Positions 25,186-33,516 are shown, counted from the stretch's first letter. The stretch is DNA of 34,581 nucleotides from Bacteroidales bacterium (GCA_016342645.1 JAEINX010000001.1:1-34581), one strand, 5' to 3'. Notes: generated from the sequence alone by a model not told the origin. Translations and numbers: made by a program.

Positions 25186-25431
25186 TCAATTATTATTATT
25201 CTTTTTACGGCTATTACTTTTTAACAAATCTTTAGTTACATAATAAATTGCCAAAACGACTGATAATATGGATAAAATTAGTGTAAAAACCGGAAACTGA
25301 AAATCAAATAGTTTGTCTAATTCCATTCCGCCAAAAACCCCAACAAGAATTATAAATAACATTTGGAGAGCTATACTAGAATACTTTCCATATGATTTAA
25401 GCAATTTTTTCTTTGATTCGATTTCTTTCAT
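25186..25431 (-). CDS. AtpZ/AtpI family protein
   Basis: An 81-residue protein with two membrane helices (about 17-37 and 44-64) and the family signature GKYSSIALQMLFIILVGVFG followed by GMELDKLF. AtpZ proteins form Mg/Ca channels or help F-type ATP synthase assembly. The start overlaps the bactofilin stop region by 35 bases; no internal start gives a smaller overlap without removing the conserved N-terminus. The C-terminus is Lys/Asn-rich. Confidence 0.85.
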   Translation of the reverse strand: MKEIESKKKLLKSYGKYSSIALQMLFIILVGVFGGMELDKLFDFQFPVFTLILSILSVVLAIYYVTKDLLKSNSRKKNNNN

Positions 25432-25804
25432 CTTTTAGTGAGAATTTTGCACCGTTTGTTTCCTGATTCTCCATCTTACATGAACCCGAAAATTTTGCAC
25501 CGGGTTCAATAGCAAGTTTATTTGTAATAATATCGCCACAAAACTTAGCCGTTGATTTCATTGTTAACAGCTCAGATATAGTTATTTTTGCATTTACTTC
25601 ACCCGATATATCAGCATTTTTGCATGTCATTTCACCTTCAATTTTTCCGGTGTGGCCAACTACTATTTTCCCTTGTGATTTAATTGAACCTTTTAAAGTT
25701 CCATCAATACGAAAATCGCCATTTGAAATAATATCACCGCTAATTTCTGTCCCTTGGCCAAGGAGATTTACGGATTGAGTTTCAGGTATATTATTTTTAG
25801 CCAT
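25397..25804 (-). CDS. Bactofilin, polymer-forming cytoskeletal protein
   Basis: A 135-residue bactofilin: a central right-handed beta-helix (about 12-115) of short repeats rich in Gly, Ile and Val (GTEISGDIISNGDFRIDGTL, GKIVVGHTGKIEGEM, AKFCGDIITNKLAIEPGAKF), flanked by polar tails. Bactofilins self-assemble into filaments and scaffold cell-envelope processes. It is the first gene of a four-gene unit with AtpZ, an AtpI-like protein and a TfoX-domain protein. Confidence 0.92.
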   Translation of the reverse strand: MAKNNIPETQSVNLLGQGTEISGDIISNGDFRIDGTLKGSIKSQGKIVVGHTGKIEGEMTCKNADISGEVNAKITISELLTMKSTAKFCGDIITNKLAIEPGAKFSGSCKMENQETNGAKFSLKDERNRIKEKIA

Positions 25805-25835
25805 TTATTATTTGTTTTAAATTAATTATAAATAA

Positions 25836-25843
25836 CAAAAGTA
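25836..25843 (-). promoter_or_regulatory. -7 box of the bactofilin operon
   Basis: The minus strand reads TACTTTTG (TAnnTTTG), 31 bases before the start codon at 25804. No clear -33. Confidence 0.45.
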
Positions 25844-25929
25844 GTAAAATTACCGGAATTTTTTATTTTTTTTTCATAGTAAGAAAACGTATTTATATAA
25901 GCTATATTCTGTTGAACTGAAAAGTAATA

Positions 25930-25970
25930 AAAGATTCAGCAACCTCTGCTGCGGAAGTTGCTGAATCTTT
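25930..25970 (-). terminator. Terminator belonging to the lost T9SS gene
   Basis: A perfect 14-bp stem AAAGATTCAGCAAC (25930-25943) with GTTGCTGAATCTTT (25957-25970) and a 13-base loop. On the minus strand it runs into TTTTATTACTTTT. It lies 36 bases after the stop codon of the remnant. Confidence 0.75.
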
Positions 25971-26005
25971 ATCTTAAAAATATTTAAGCTTATTGGTGCA
26001 TTGAT

Positions 26006-26086
26006 CTATTGCTTAACAACAACCATTTTCTTAGTATCACTAACTTTTCCGTTTATTATAAATTGGAGATTTACAACAAAAAAGTC
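26006..26086 (-). pseudogene. Orphan 3' end of a T9SS substrate gene (C-terminal sorting domain remnant)
   Basis: On the minus strand one frame gives VNLQFIINGKVSDTKKMVVV followed by K, Q and a TAG at 26008-26006. This is the usual ending of T9SS (Por secretion) C-terminal domains: the last strands of the domain, with the basic-Met/Ile-Val-Val-Lys finish. A TAA stops this frame only ten codons further upstream, where the intron-like sequence begins. The gene body is missing. It differs from the intact C-terminal domain of the neighbouring gene, so it is from another gene. A proper terminator still follows. Confidence 0.6.
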
Positions 26087-26094
26087 AAGAATAA

Positions 26095-26301
26095 AATTAA
26101 AAAGACTTTATCCGTCAATTGATGATTGACTTGACACTAGAGCCTTTTATCAGGTTTCTGTTCGTCAGAACTTCAAGTTTGCTGATGGCTCCTTTCAGAT
26201 TCGCAGTCACCTGCAACACCCTTGCCTTTCGCTAATGTTTCCTACCAACTCGGCACATACAAAGACTTTCACCTTGCAAGTATATTATCATGCCCGAAAT
26301 A
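26095..26301 (-). mobile_element. Truncated 5' end of a group II intron
   Basis: Read on the minus strand, this stretch has the signature of domain I of bacterial group II introns: TTGCAAGGTGAAAGTC, GGTAGGAAACATTAGCGAAA, GGCAAGGGTGTTGCAG, CTGCGAATCTGAAAGGAGCC and CTGACGAACAGAAACC, then AAGGCTC, in the expected order. Its GC content and composition are clearly higher than the flanks. No reverse transcriptase reading frame and no domain V/VI follow; the sequence stops at about 26095. The left border lies directly after a terminator T tract, as is known for bacterial class C introns, although a canonical GUGCG start is not visible. Recognition is from memory of intron sequences, not a search. 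Confidence 0.65.
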
Positions 26302-26326
26302 CAAAAAAGAGGGCTTTCGCCCTTTT
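26302..26326 (-). terminator. Terminator of the T9SS gene
   Basis: On the minus strand an AAAGGGC/GCCCTCTT-type stem closed by a GAAA tetraloop (26315-26318), followed by TTTTTT (26308-26303). It begins 21 bases after the gene's stop codon. Confidence 0.8.
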
Positions 26327-26974
26327 GTCATTTAGAAATTAAACTTACTATCGAATAGTCAATTTTTTTGTATAAATTCCTCTAATAGTTTTTATTTTAA
26401 CAAAGTAAATACCTTGTTTGAAATTACTTGTGTTAATAATTTTGTTTTCCCCATGATAAACAGCTTGTCCCACAAAATTAAAAACAGTAATATCTTTAAT
26501 CTCTTGCTGAGAAACAATATTTACAAAATCAATTGCCGGATTTGGATAGATAATTATTGCGTCATCCTTAATGGAATTGTTTTTAGAAATATTTACAACA
26601 CTAAATTCTCCATCATTTTCAGGATATACATCCGAAACATAAGAATCATAAACCGATTCCATCGTATAATCTGCTTCATAAATTTCATTTTCAGACCAAA
26701 CTTTTAAAATGATTGGATTTCCTATAATAAAACCTTGTTGATTATTAAGAGTGTTAAAAACTGCAAGTGAATTGTCGAAAACATTATCTGAAGAAATTTT
26801 CATTGATCCAATTAATTTATCACCATCAAAAGCAGCTACTTCATCTCCGGGCTTTAAACCTTTTACATAAATTGTATAAACGGGATCAGATGCATTACCG
26901 CCTTCAAAATTAAAATATTTAGGAACATTTCTTTTTTTAGAACTTGATTTTGCTGTTGCAGGATAAATGATTTC

Positions 26975-27180
26975 TCCATCAGCAAACATTTTAACGAGAT
27001 AACCCTGACCAGAATTACAATTTCCAATTCCGTTTACCCAGTTTGGACCTATCTTTCTGATCATCTGCCCCTGTGAGTCTCTTATAAAAGCAAGATCATC
27101 GCCAATTATTGTTTCAAAAGCAATCGATGCATCCATTTCATTTTCCGGATAATAGCTTACAAATTGAAAACCTTCGAAAA
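26975..27180 (-). repeat. Second copy of an internal protein module in the T9SS gene
   Basis: Encodes GFQFVSYYPENEMD through IRKIGPNWVNGIG to GYLVKM. It is paired with the copy at 27220-27437; the core GPNWVNGIG is identical. Confidence 0.75.
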
Positions 27181-27219
27181 CAGAAATTGGCGTGATTGCC
27201 GGTATTTTATTACCGTCAA

Positions 27220-27437
27220 CTGTAAATTGTCCGGCAGCAGAAGTTTTAATTAAATATCCTTCGCTTACAATCCAATCACCAATTCCGTTTACCCAGTTTG
27301 GGCCAATTTTACGTAACATTTCCCCATTTGAATTCCTTATGAAATCCAGTTCGTCTGTAATAATTTCCTGAGTAACTACGGTCATATCAGGATTTTCGGG
27401 ATCAATATTAGAAGATACAAATTGAAAGCCTTCGTTG
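27220..27437 (-). repeat. First copy of an internal protein module in the T9SS gene
   Basis: Encodes GFQFVSSNIDPENP through LRKIGPNWVNGIG to GYLIKT. About 70 residues. The form resembles the G-Y-x-V/I-K-M/T-ending modules repeated in Bacteroidota surface proteins. Confidence 0.75.
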
Positions 27438-29112
27438 ACCTCAATAATTTGTTGGGATGTTGTAATTTCAAGAAAATAATTAATAATTTCACTAAGATAG
27501 TATGGTTTAATATTTAGCTCATTACCATCAGCTAATGCAGCAATAATGATTGAAGAAGAAATTAATTTAAAATCATCGTTTTCGTTTATTGCAACTCTAA
27601 CAACTCCATCATCACTTTTTATTAAAGTTTCAGAATTATATGGCCCAAGCCTGTCAACGCTAAAATGAGGATCATCATGTCCTTTATAAGAAAAAGATAA
27701 ATTCGATAAGAAAGAACCTTCAATCGCATAAATTGTATCAACTTCATAAATATCTCCGTTGTTATTACATTTTACACTCATATATTCAAGAAGATCTGTG
27801 CCATAAAGATCATTTGCAATATTTACACTTTCCAAATAAAGATTACCACTCTGATCAAGGTACTCAATTAATTTTGCCTGGTCTGTTTCTGATACAGTAC
27901 CGGGAGGAGTATTACTTCAACTTAAGCAATAGCAACCCATTGTTGCCAAGACAATATCATAATTAGAAATATCATCAGGTAATGCTTGAACAAAGTCATA
28001 AGTAATTCCGGCTCTGTTAAGACTTTTGGTGATGCCTTCATGCCCCTGAATCAGACTTCCATTCTCAGGGTCAACTATCATTGGAATTCCATTATCGTTA
28101 TCCCAAACAAGAATATTATAATCAAATTCGGGTTCAATACGCAGGAAATGATTTGGCGACATATCGTTACCTTCAAACTCATCTCCCGACAAAATAACCT
28201 TTGCATATATAATCGTATTTTGAACTTGTGTTGGTGTCCACGATAAGGAAACTGTTTCTGTTTCACCGGCAGCCAGTTCATCGCTAATTGTAGTTGAATA
28301 CAAACAATCATTGGATTTAAGACTATATAACTCAATATTATAATTCGATTGAGTTTCTAATCCCAGGTTTTTTACTTCAACTTCCCATGTCCCTGCCTGG
28401 TTTAAGTCAATGTTATTTTGGCCATCAAAACTGACTATAGTCAAATCATTATCAAAATATGACGTTAGATATACATAAAAAGTCCTCCACATAATCCATG
28501 AATTATTTGTAGGGCCAAAACTTCTGAATCTAAGCTGAATATCTAATCCGGCATAATCATTTATAGAAAATGTAATTTCGTCTCCATTATAATTCCCCCA
28601 ATTTCCGTTAATCAGGTCATATGACCAAAGAATATCTTCATTTCCATTATGGATTATTGAAATTACTGCTTTTTCGGTAGTTACACTGGGATCAAAAATT
28701 TCAAGGCACTGACTAAGAACTATAAATTGAGGGTCGTCAGGTACAGATATTATTGGAGATATCGCAGAAACATCGAAATCAAACATTAGTGAATCAACAC
28801 TTAATTGTAGGGCATCTTCAGTTATTCTCCAATTTTTGTCTAAGCTCCATCCTGAATTGATTTCAAAATCATCTTCCCAGAAAGTTGTTTGAGTCGAGGC
28901 AGGAAACCAATATAAAGTTAGAAATAATAGCAAAATTAGCGTCTTTTTCATAGCATTATATATTTAATTGTTTTCATATTTGATAAGACAATATTAACTT
29001 TTCTAAGTTGCAAAAATTATATATTTTTTTTAATTTTTGATAAGAAACTAATATATATCATAGGAAAGCTTTACTGTCAATAAAAAAAATATCATCAATA
29101 TTAATAATAATT

Positions 29113-29144
29113 TTTGCCATTGCACCAAAGAATGGCTATTTTTG
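29113..29144 (+). promoter_or_regulatory. Consensus promoter of the restriction-modification genes
   Basis: TTTG (29113-29116), a 20-base spacer, then TATTTTTG (29137-29144). The -7 box ends four bases before the ATG, implying a leaderless mRNA. Confidence 0.7.
29116..29136. promoter_or_regulatory. Operator-like inverted repeat between the -33 and -7 boxes
   Basis: GCCATT (29116-29121) and AATGGC (29131-29136), perfect 6-bp arms with a 9-base spacer, fill the promoter spacer exactly. Binding there would block transcription. The likely binder is the methyltransferase itself, since no C-protein gene is present; this is inference. Confidence 0.45.
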
Positions 29145-29148
29145 TATA

Positions 29149-30747
29149 ATGACAAAAGTTGAAACAAAATATAATTTCCCATCAGAATATGCCGAAAAAA
29201 TTGGATATGAATATGCCAATTCTACTACTGCTGAACAAAAAAAAGAAAACGGACAATTTTTTACGCCAAAAAGCATTTCCACTTTTATGGGAAATTTAGC
29301 TCAACCAAAATCTCCTAAAATATCAATTCTTGACCCCGGTTGCGGGACTGCAATTTTAAGTTGTTCATTAATTGAAAAGTTGATTCAAAATAGCGAAATA
29401 GATCAAATTGATTTAAAACTTTATGAAATTGACAGCAGGATTATTAAAGAATTAAATAAAGTTGTCTTATTTCTAAAAGATTGGCTGTTTGAAAAAGGAA
29501 TTGAATTGAATGTAAAAATTGAGCAAACAGACTTTGTTATAGATAATTCTAATGTCTTTAATAATAATACCTTATTTGGAAATAATATATTTGAAAAATA
29601 CGACTATATCATTTCAAATCCGCCCTATTTTAAAATTTCAAAATCAGACTTCCGTGCCCAAGTTGCAAAAGAACTAGTTTATGGACAACCAAACATATAT
29701 TCCATATTTATGGGGCTTTCAGCGAAACTTTTAAAACCAAACGGAGAATTAATTTTTATAACTCCTCGAAGTTTTGCAGCAGGCAACTATTTTTTAGCTT
29801 TCAGAAATTCATTTTTTAATGAAGTAAATATCACTAATATTCATATCTTTGAATCACGAGATAAAATGTTTAAAAATGATAATGTATTACAAGAAAACAT
29901 TATCATTCGTGCATCAAAAAAAAAATCTTCAACAATAAAAGTAACAGTAACTGAATGTGAAAAGGCTTTGAACAAACCCCAGTCCTCAATTTATGAAACT
30001 GATGAATTGATTGACTTAAATTCTAAGGAAAAAATTCTTTTTATTCCGTCAAATGCACTTGAAGCTAAAACAATCAAGATTTTTAGTCAATGGCAAAATT
30101 CTTTAAACGATTATAATATTCAAATCTCAACCGGACCCGTTGTAGCATTTAGATGTAAAGAACACTTGGTTACTGAACTTACTTTAGACAAAAAACTTGC
30201 ACCTTTAATATGGCTTCACAACATTAAGGAAATGGAATTTGTTTTCCCGCTAAAAAAAGGAAGAAAGCAGAGTTACATTGTTGATTCATTGGAATCAAGG
30301 AAAGTTTTACTTAAAAATAAAAATTACATTTTAATTAGACGTTTTAGTTCAAAAGATGATAAAAACAGGTTAATTTGTTCTCCATATTTCAGCTCAAAAT
30401 CAGAATTTGACAGGATTGGGATAGAAAACCACTTAAACTATGTTTACCGCCCAAATGGCGAATTATCAGATGAAGAAATTTGGGGTATTTCTGCATTGTT
30501 TAATAGTAAGCTTTTCGACACTTATTTTAGAACGTTTAACGGAAACACTCAGGTAGGTGCGTCTGAATTGAAGCAAATTAAAATGCCTTCATTGGAAAAA
30601 ATTACATTAATTGGGGGAATCATTAAAAACATGGTTCAACCATCAAAAATTGAAATAGAAAATATCATAAACAATATCTTATTTGAAACACCTTATGTCA
30701 AAAATAGAAGAAGCACAAGTAATATTGAAAGAGTTGGGGTTGCCTGA
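29149..30747 (+). CDS. Type II DNA adenine-N6 methyltransferase, PstI/BsuBI-type system
   Basis: A 532-residue N6-adenine methyltransferase. The entry segment NGQFFTPKSISTFM and motif I (DPGCGTA, 62-68) form the SAM site; the catalytic NPPY (157-160) lies after it, so it is gamma class, like M.PstI and M.BsuBI. The C-terminal half (about 330-530) is the target-recognition part. The gene sits alone with its own promoter next to a nuclease of the PstI family, which overlaps its 3' end. It should protect host DNA by methylating adenine in the shared target, CTGCAG if the system is a true PstI isoschizomer. An N-terminal helical segment (1-35) may serve in DNA binding. Confidence 0.88.
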   Translation: MTKVETKYNFPSEYAEKIGYEYANSTTAEQKKENGQFFTPKSISTFMGNLAQPKSPKISILDPGCGTAILSCSLIEKLIQNSEIDQIDLKLYEIDSRIIKELNKVVLFLKDWLFEKGIELNVKIEQTDFVIDNSNVFNNNTLFGNNIFEKYDYIISNPPYFKISKSDFRAQVAKELVYGQPNIYSIFMGLSAKLLKPNGELIFITPRSFAAGNYFLAFRNSFFNEVNITNIHIFESRDKMFKNDNVLQENIIIRASKKKSSTIKVTVTECEKALNKPQSSIYETDELIDLNSKEKILFIPSNALEAKTIKIFSQWQNSLNDYNIQISTGPVVAFRCKEHLVTELTLDKKLAPLIWLHNIKEMEFVFPLKKGRKQSYIVDSLESRKVLLKNKNYILIRRFSSKDDKNRLICSPYFSSKSEFDRIGIENHLNYVYRPNGELSDEEIWGISALFNSKLFDTYFRTFNGNTQVGASELKQIKMPSLEKITLIGGIIKNMVQPSKIEIENIINNILFETPYVKNRRSTSNIERVGVA

Positions 30748-31630
30748 AGCCCAGCAAAATGAAATATCAGGATATACATTGCTAGCATTGTGCAATCTGA
30801 AAGAAACGGACAATTGGTCTAAAGCCTTTAAACAGAGTCACGGTATTTCAAAAGGAATAATGGCTTTTATTTCTATATATTACGGCAAAGATTATGCACC
30901 AAACACACGTGAAACTTTTAGAAGACAGGTTTTACATCAATTTGTTCAGGCCGGAATTACCGACTATAACCCTGATATTCCCGATTTACCTGTTAATAGT
31001 CCTCGTGCTCATTATGCCATTTCTAAAATAGTTTTGGAAACAATAAAAACATACAAAACCAAGAAATGGGAAAAATCAGTTAAACAGTTCATAAACCAAA
31101 TTGGCGAACTAAAAGAAAAATACAATAAAAACAGGAATATGTCACGTGTTCCCGTCACCTTATCAGATGGAAAAGAATTACTATTATCTCCAGGAAAACA
31201 CAATGAAGTTCAGGCAGCAATTGTTGAAGAATTTGCATCACGCTTTGCAGTCGGCTCTATTCTTTTATATTTGGGAGATACTGAAAACAAAAAATTACAT
31301 ATTGATGAAGAAAAACTTAAAAGCATTGGAATCCCTATTAACGAGCACAGCAAACTTCCTGATGTGGTAATTTATAACGAGCCAAAAAACTGGTTATATT
31401 TAATTGAAGCAGTTACCTCACATGGACCGATGTCTCCAAAACGAGTTGTAGAGTTGGAAAAATTCTTGAAAAGATGTAAGGCAAGTAAAATATTTGTTAC
31501 TGCATTCCCGGATTTTTCGGAATTCAAAAGGCACACAAATAATATTGCATGGGAAACTGAGGTTTGGATTATGGAGTTTCCAGAACATATGATTCATTTC
31601 AATGGGGACAGATTTTTAGGTCCAAGATAA
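30695..31630 (+). CDS. Type II restriction endonuclease, BsuBI/PstI family
   Basis: A 311-residue nuclease. The N-terminal part (about 4-140) is the helical BsuBI/PstI N domain and the C-terminal part (about 155-305) the catalytic domain: GSILLYLGDTENKKLHIDEE, LPDVVIYN (221-228) and LIEAVTSHGPMSPKR (236-250), which hold the acidic residues of a PD-(D/E)xK-like site. The ATG at 30695 is chosen over an in-frame TTG at 30683. It overlaps the methyltransferase gene by 53 bases in another frame, so translation is probably coupled, giving the methylase a head start. CTGCAG is the expected target from the family; at least two such sites occur here (2780-2785, 5711-5716). Confidence 0.9.
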   Translation: MSKIEEAQVILKELGLPEAQQNEISGYTLLALCNLKETDNWSKAFKQSHGISKGIMAFISIYYGKDYAPNTRETFRRQVLHQFVQAGITDYNPDIPDLPVNSPRAHYAISKIVLETIKTYKTKKWEKSVKQFINQIGELKEKYNKNRNMSRVPVTLSDGKELLLSPGKHNEVQAAIVEEFASRFAVGSILLYLGDTENKKLHIDEEKLKSIGIPINEHSKLPDVVIYNEPKNWLYLIEAVTSHGPMSPKRVVELEKFLKRCKASKIFVTAFPDFSEFKRHTNNIAWETEVWIMEFPEHMIHFNGDRFLGPR

Positions 31631-31716
31631 ACTGATACCATGAAAAAGAAATAAATTATCATTTTTCTCGTTGAATTATTTTTATAAATATATTTAATAA
31701 TCATAATAAATAAGTT

Positions 31717-31721
31717 GGAGG
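31717..31721 (+). promoter_or_regulatory. Shine-Dalgarno-like site before pepD
   Basis: GGAGG with a 7-base gap to the ATG at 31729. This is notable because almost no other gene in the window has one. Confidence 0.6.
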
Positions 31722-31728
31722 ACAAATA

Positions 31729-33186
31729 ATGAGTAACGTATTAAGCGGGTTAAAACCGTCAGCATTATGGAAGAATTTTGAAGCGATGTGTGCCATACCG
31801 AGGCCATCAAAAAATGAAGAAAAAATTCAAGCCTTTGCAAAGAAATTTGGTGAAGATCTAAACCTTGAAACAATGGTTGATGAGGTTGGAAATGTAATAA
31901 TTAAGAAACCCTCAACTCCCGGAATGGAAGACAGGCTAACTGTAATTTTGCAGGCACATCTTGATATGGTTCCACAAAAAAACAGCGATATTGACCATGA
32001 TTTTGATAACGACCCCATACAACCTTATGTTGAAGATGGTTGGGTAAAAGCAAAAGGAACAACCCTTGGCTCCGACAATGGAATTGGTGCGGCTGCTGCT
32101 ATGGCAATCCTTGAATCAAAAGATATTCCTCACGGGCCGGTTGAAGTTTTATTGACTACTGACGAAGAAACTGGAATGACAGGTGCTAACGGATTGAAAC
32201 CCGGTTTGCTTGACGGAGATATTCTTTTAAATCTTGATTCGGAAGATGAAGGCGAGCTTTATATTGGTTGTGCAGGAGGAGTAAATACAAATGTAGTATT
32301 TGATTATCAAGAAGAAAATGTTCCAAAGGATTATACTGCTTTTAAAATCAATGTAACAGGTTTAAGAGGTGGACACTCAGGACTTGATATTAATTATGGC
32401 AGAGGAAATGCCTGTAAAATTATTAACAAATTAATGCTTGATGCCGATAAATTCGGCCTGAAATTATCAGCAATTGATGCCGGTAGCCTTCGCAATGCAA
32501 TTCCTCGTGAAGCATTTGCTATTGTCGTTATTCCTAATTCAAATATCTCAGGATTCGAAAACTATATAAAACAATTTGCAGATTCGGAAAAAGAAGTACT
32601 TAAGGAAAGCGATTCGGGATTAAATATTGAAATTGAAAAAACAGAAATGCCTGCTTCTTTAATTGATATCAAAACTCAAACGAATTTATTTAAGGCTATC
32701 GAAAAATGCCCGAACGGTGTAATTGCGATGGACAAAAACATGCCAAATGTTGTCGAAACATCAACTAATCTTGCAATAATTAAATCAGGAGACAGTAAAA
32801 TTGAGGTTGCTTCCTTGCAAAGAAGTGCTGTTGATAATGAAAGAGATATAGTTGCTAAGGATTTCTATGATGTTTTTAAAAATGCCGGAGCAAAACCTGA
32901 ATTTTCAGGAGAATATCCGGGTTGGAAACCAAATGTCGAGTCAGCCATTTTGAGGGAAATGAAAGAGATTTATAATAAAAAATTCGGAAAAGTGCCTGAT
33001 GTTAAAGTTATTCATGCCGGTTTAGAATGCGGTATTTTAGGTGCGGTTTATACAAATTGGGATATGATTTCATTTGGCCCAACTATCAGAAATCCTCACT
33101 CTCCCGATGAAATGGTAAATATTGATACTGTTGAAAAATTCTGGGTATTTTTAATTGAAACATTAAAACATATTCCTAAAAAATAA
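31729..33186 (+). CDS. pepD: Aminoacyl-histidine dipeptidase (cytosolic non-specific dipeptidase, M20)
   Basis: A 485-residue di-zinc M20 peptidase that hydrolyses dipeptides such as Xaa-His in the cytoplasm. Metal and catalytic residues are clear: H77 and D79 in QAHLDMVPQ, D116 in TLGSDNGIGAAA, E146 (general base) and E147 in TTDEETGM, and D170 in LNLDSEDEGELYIGCAGG. The lid-domain motif RGGHSGLDI and the late HAGLECG are also present. No signal peptide. It follows the restriction endonuclease gene by 98 bases but appears to be a separate, core gene. Confidence 0.95.
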   Translation: MSNVLSGLKPSALWKNFEAMCAIPRPSKNEEKIQAFAKKFGEDLNLETMVDEVGNVIIKKPSTPGMEDRLTVILQAHLDMVPQKNSDIDHDFDNDPIQPYVEDGWVKAKGTTLGSDNGIGAAAAMAILESKDIPHGPVEVLLTTDEETGMTGANGLKPGLLDGDILLNLDSEDEGELYIGCAGGVNTNVVFDYQEENVPKDYTAFKINVTGLRGGHSGLDINYGRGNACKIINKLMLDADKFGLKLSAIDAGSLRNAIPREAFAIVVIPNSNISGFENYIKQFADSEKEVLKESDSGLNIEIEKTEMPASLIDIKTQTNLFKAIEKCPNGVIAMDKNMPNVVETSTNLAIIKSGDSKIEVASLQRSAVDNERDIVAKDFYDVFKNAGAKPEFSGEYPGWKPNVESAILREMKEIYNKKFGKVPDVKVIHAGLECGILGAVYTNWDMISFGPTIRNPHSPDEMVNIDTVEKFWVFLIETLKHIPKK

Positions 33187-33238
33187 ATAAGTACATAAAG
33201 TGCTCTAAAGTTAAAAGCGCATAAAGTTACTTATTTAT
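33183..33238 (+). terminator. Hairpin over the pepD stop, with repeated CATAAAGT
   Basis: A perfect 11-bp inverted repeat ATAAATAAGTA (33183-33193) and TACTTATTTAT (33228-33238). The loop begins and ends with CATAAAGT (33194-33201, 33220-33227). There is no long T tract, so termination is tentative. Confidence 0.45.
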
Positions 33239-33311
33239 CAGTTTTGAATTATTATAAGTTAAAGCATTGGTTATTATCGCATTATTTTTGTTTGAAAAAA
33301 ATTGATAAAAA

Positions 33312-33342
33312 TTTGTTCAAATAAAAAAAAGACATACCTTTG
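33312..33342 (+). promoter_or_regulatory. Consensus promoter of rpmH
   Basis: TTTG (33312-33315), 19 bases, TACCTTTG (33335-33342), 24 bases before the ATG. Confidence 0.85.
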
Positions 33343-33366
33343 CACTCGCAAAAAAAATAAAAGAAA

Positions 33367-33516
33367 ATGAGTAAAAGAACGTTTCAACCATCAAATAGAA
33401 AAAGAAGAAACAAGCACGGTTTTAGAGAAAGAATGTCCACAGCAAACGGACGTAAAATCATCAAAGCCAGAAGAGCAAAAGGAAGAAAAAGACTGACTGT
33501 TTCTGATTCAATGTAG
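33367..33516 (+). CDS. rpmH: 50S ribosomal protein bL34
   Basis: A 49-residue ribosomal protein, with ATG at 33367 and TAG at 33514-33516. The canonical start [20 protein letters not shown] and the following [20 protein letters not shown] are unmistakable for bL34, a structural protein of the large subunit. A short extension (LTVSDSM) closes it. The gene has a full promoter and a clear terminator, so it is its own transcription unit; it is not next to rnpA or dnaA here. Confidence 0.97.
   Translation: MSKRTFQPSNRKRRNKHGFRERMSTANGRKIIKARRAKGRKRLTVSDSM

Larger units (their letters stand above)
25805..26347. other. 543-base region of gene remnants between bactofilin and the T9SS gene
   Basis: From left to right: the bactofilin promoter, a terminator for the minus strand (25930-25970), the last codons of a lost T9SS substrate (26006-26086), a truncated group II intron (26095-26301), and the terminator of the T9SS gene (26302-26326). 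No intact gene. Confidence 0.65.
26348..28951 (-). pseudogene. T9SS-secreted multidomain surface protein interrupted by one in-frame TGA
   Basis: The two halves form one frame of 867 codons, broken only by TGA at 27919-27917; the context is GCYCLS, stop, SNTPPG. The first half (344 residues) has a signal peptide (1-20, LILLLFLTLYWFPASTQ), a jelly-roll-like region (about 25-165) and a CARDB-like domain (about 172-270). An alpha/beta domain starts at NILVWDNDNG; its strand DIVLATMG comes right before the stop. The second half resumes inside that domain (DQAKLIEYLDQSGNLYLES), then shows two tandem modules with GPNWVNGIG and a T9SS C-terminal domain (DDAIIIYPNPAIDFVNI to KKLTIR). A TGG (Trp) to TGA change would explain it. 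Both halves are otherwise undamaged, so the mutation is recent, the codon is read through, or the base call is wrong. Confidence 0.8.

Noticed and set aside
27917..27919. Selenocysteine codon in the split T9SS protein
   Set aside because: No convincing SECIS hairpin follows the TGA (only a 4-bp stem could be drawn), no selenoprotein machinery is visible, and the protein type is not a known selenoprotein family.
30683..30694. TTG start for the restriction endonuclease
   Set aside because: The ATG at 30695 gives the normal family N-terminus.
33187..33366. tRNA or CRISPR repeats near rpmH
   Set aside because: The repeats are short and degenerate with no spacers, and no cloverleaf can be drawn.
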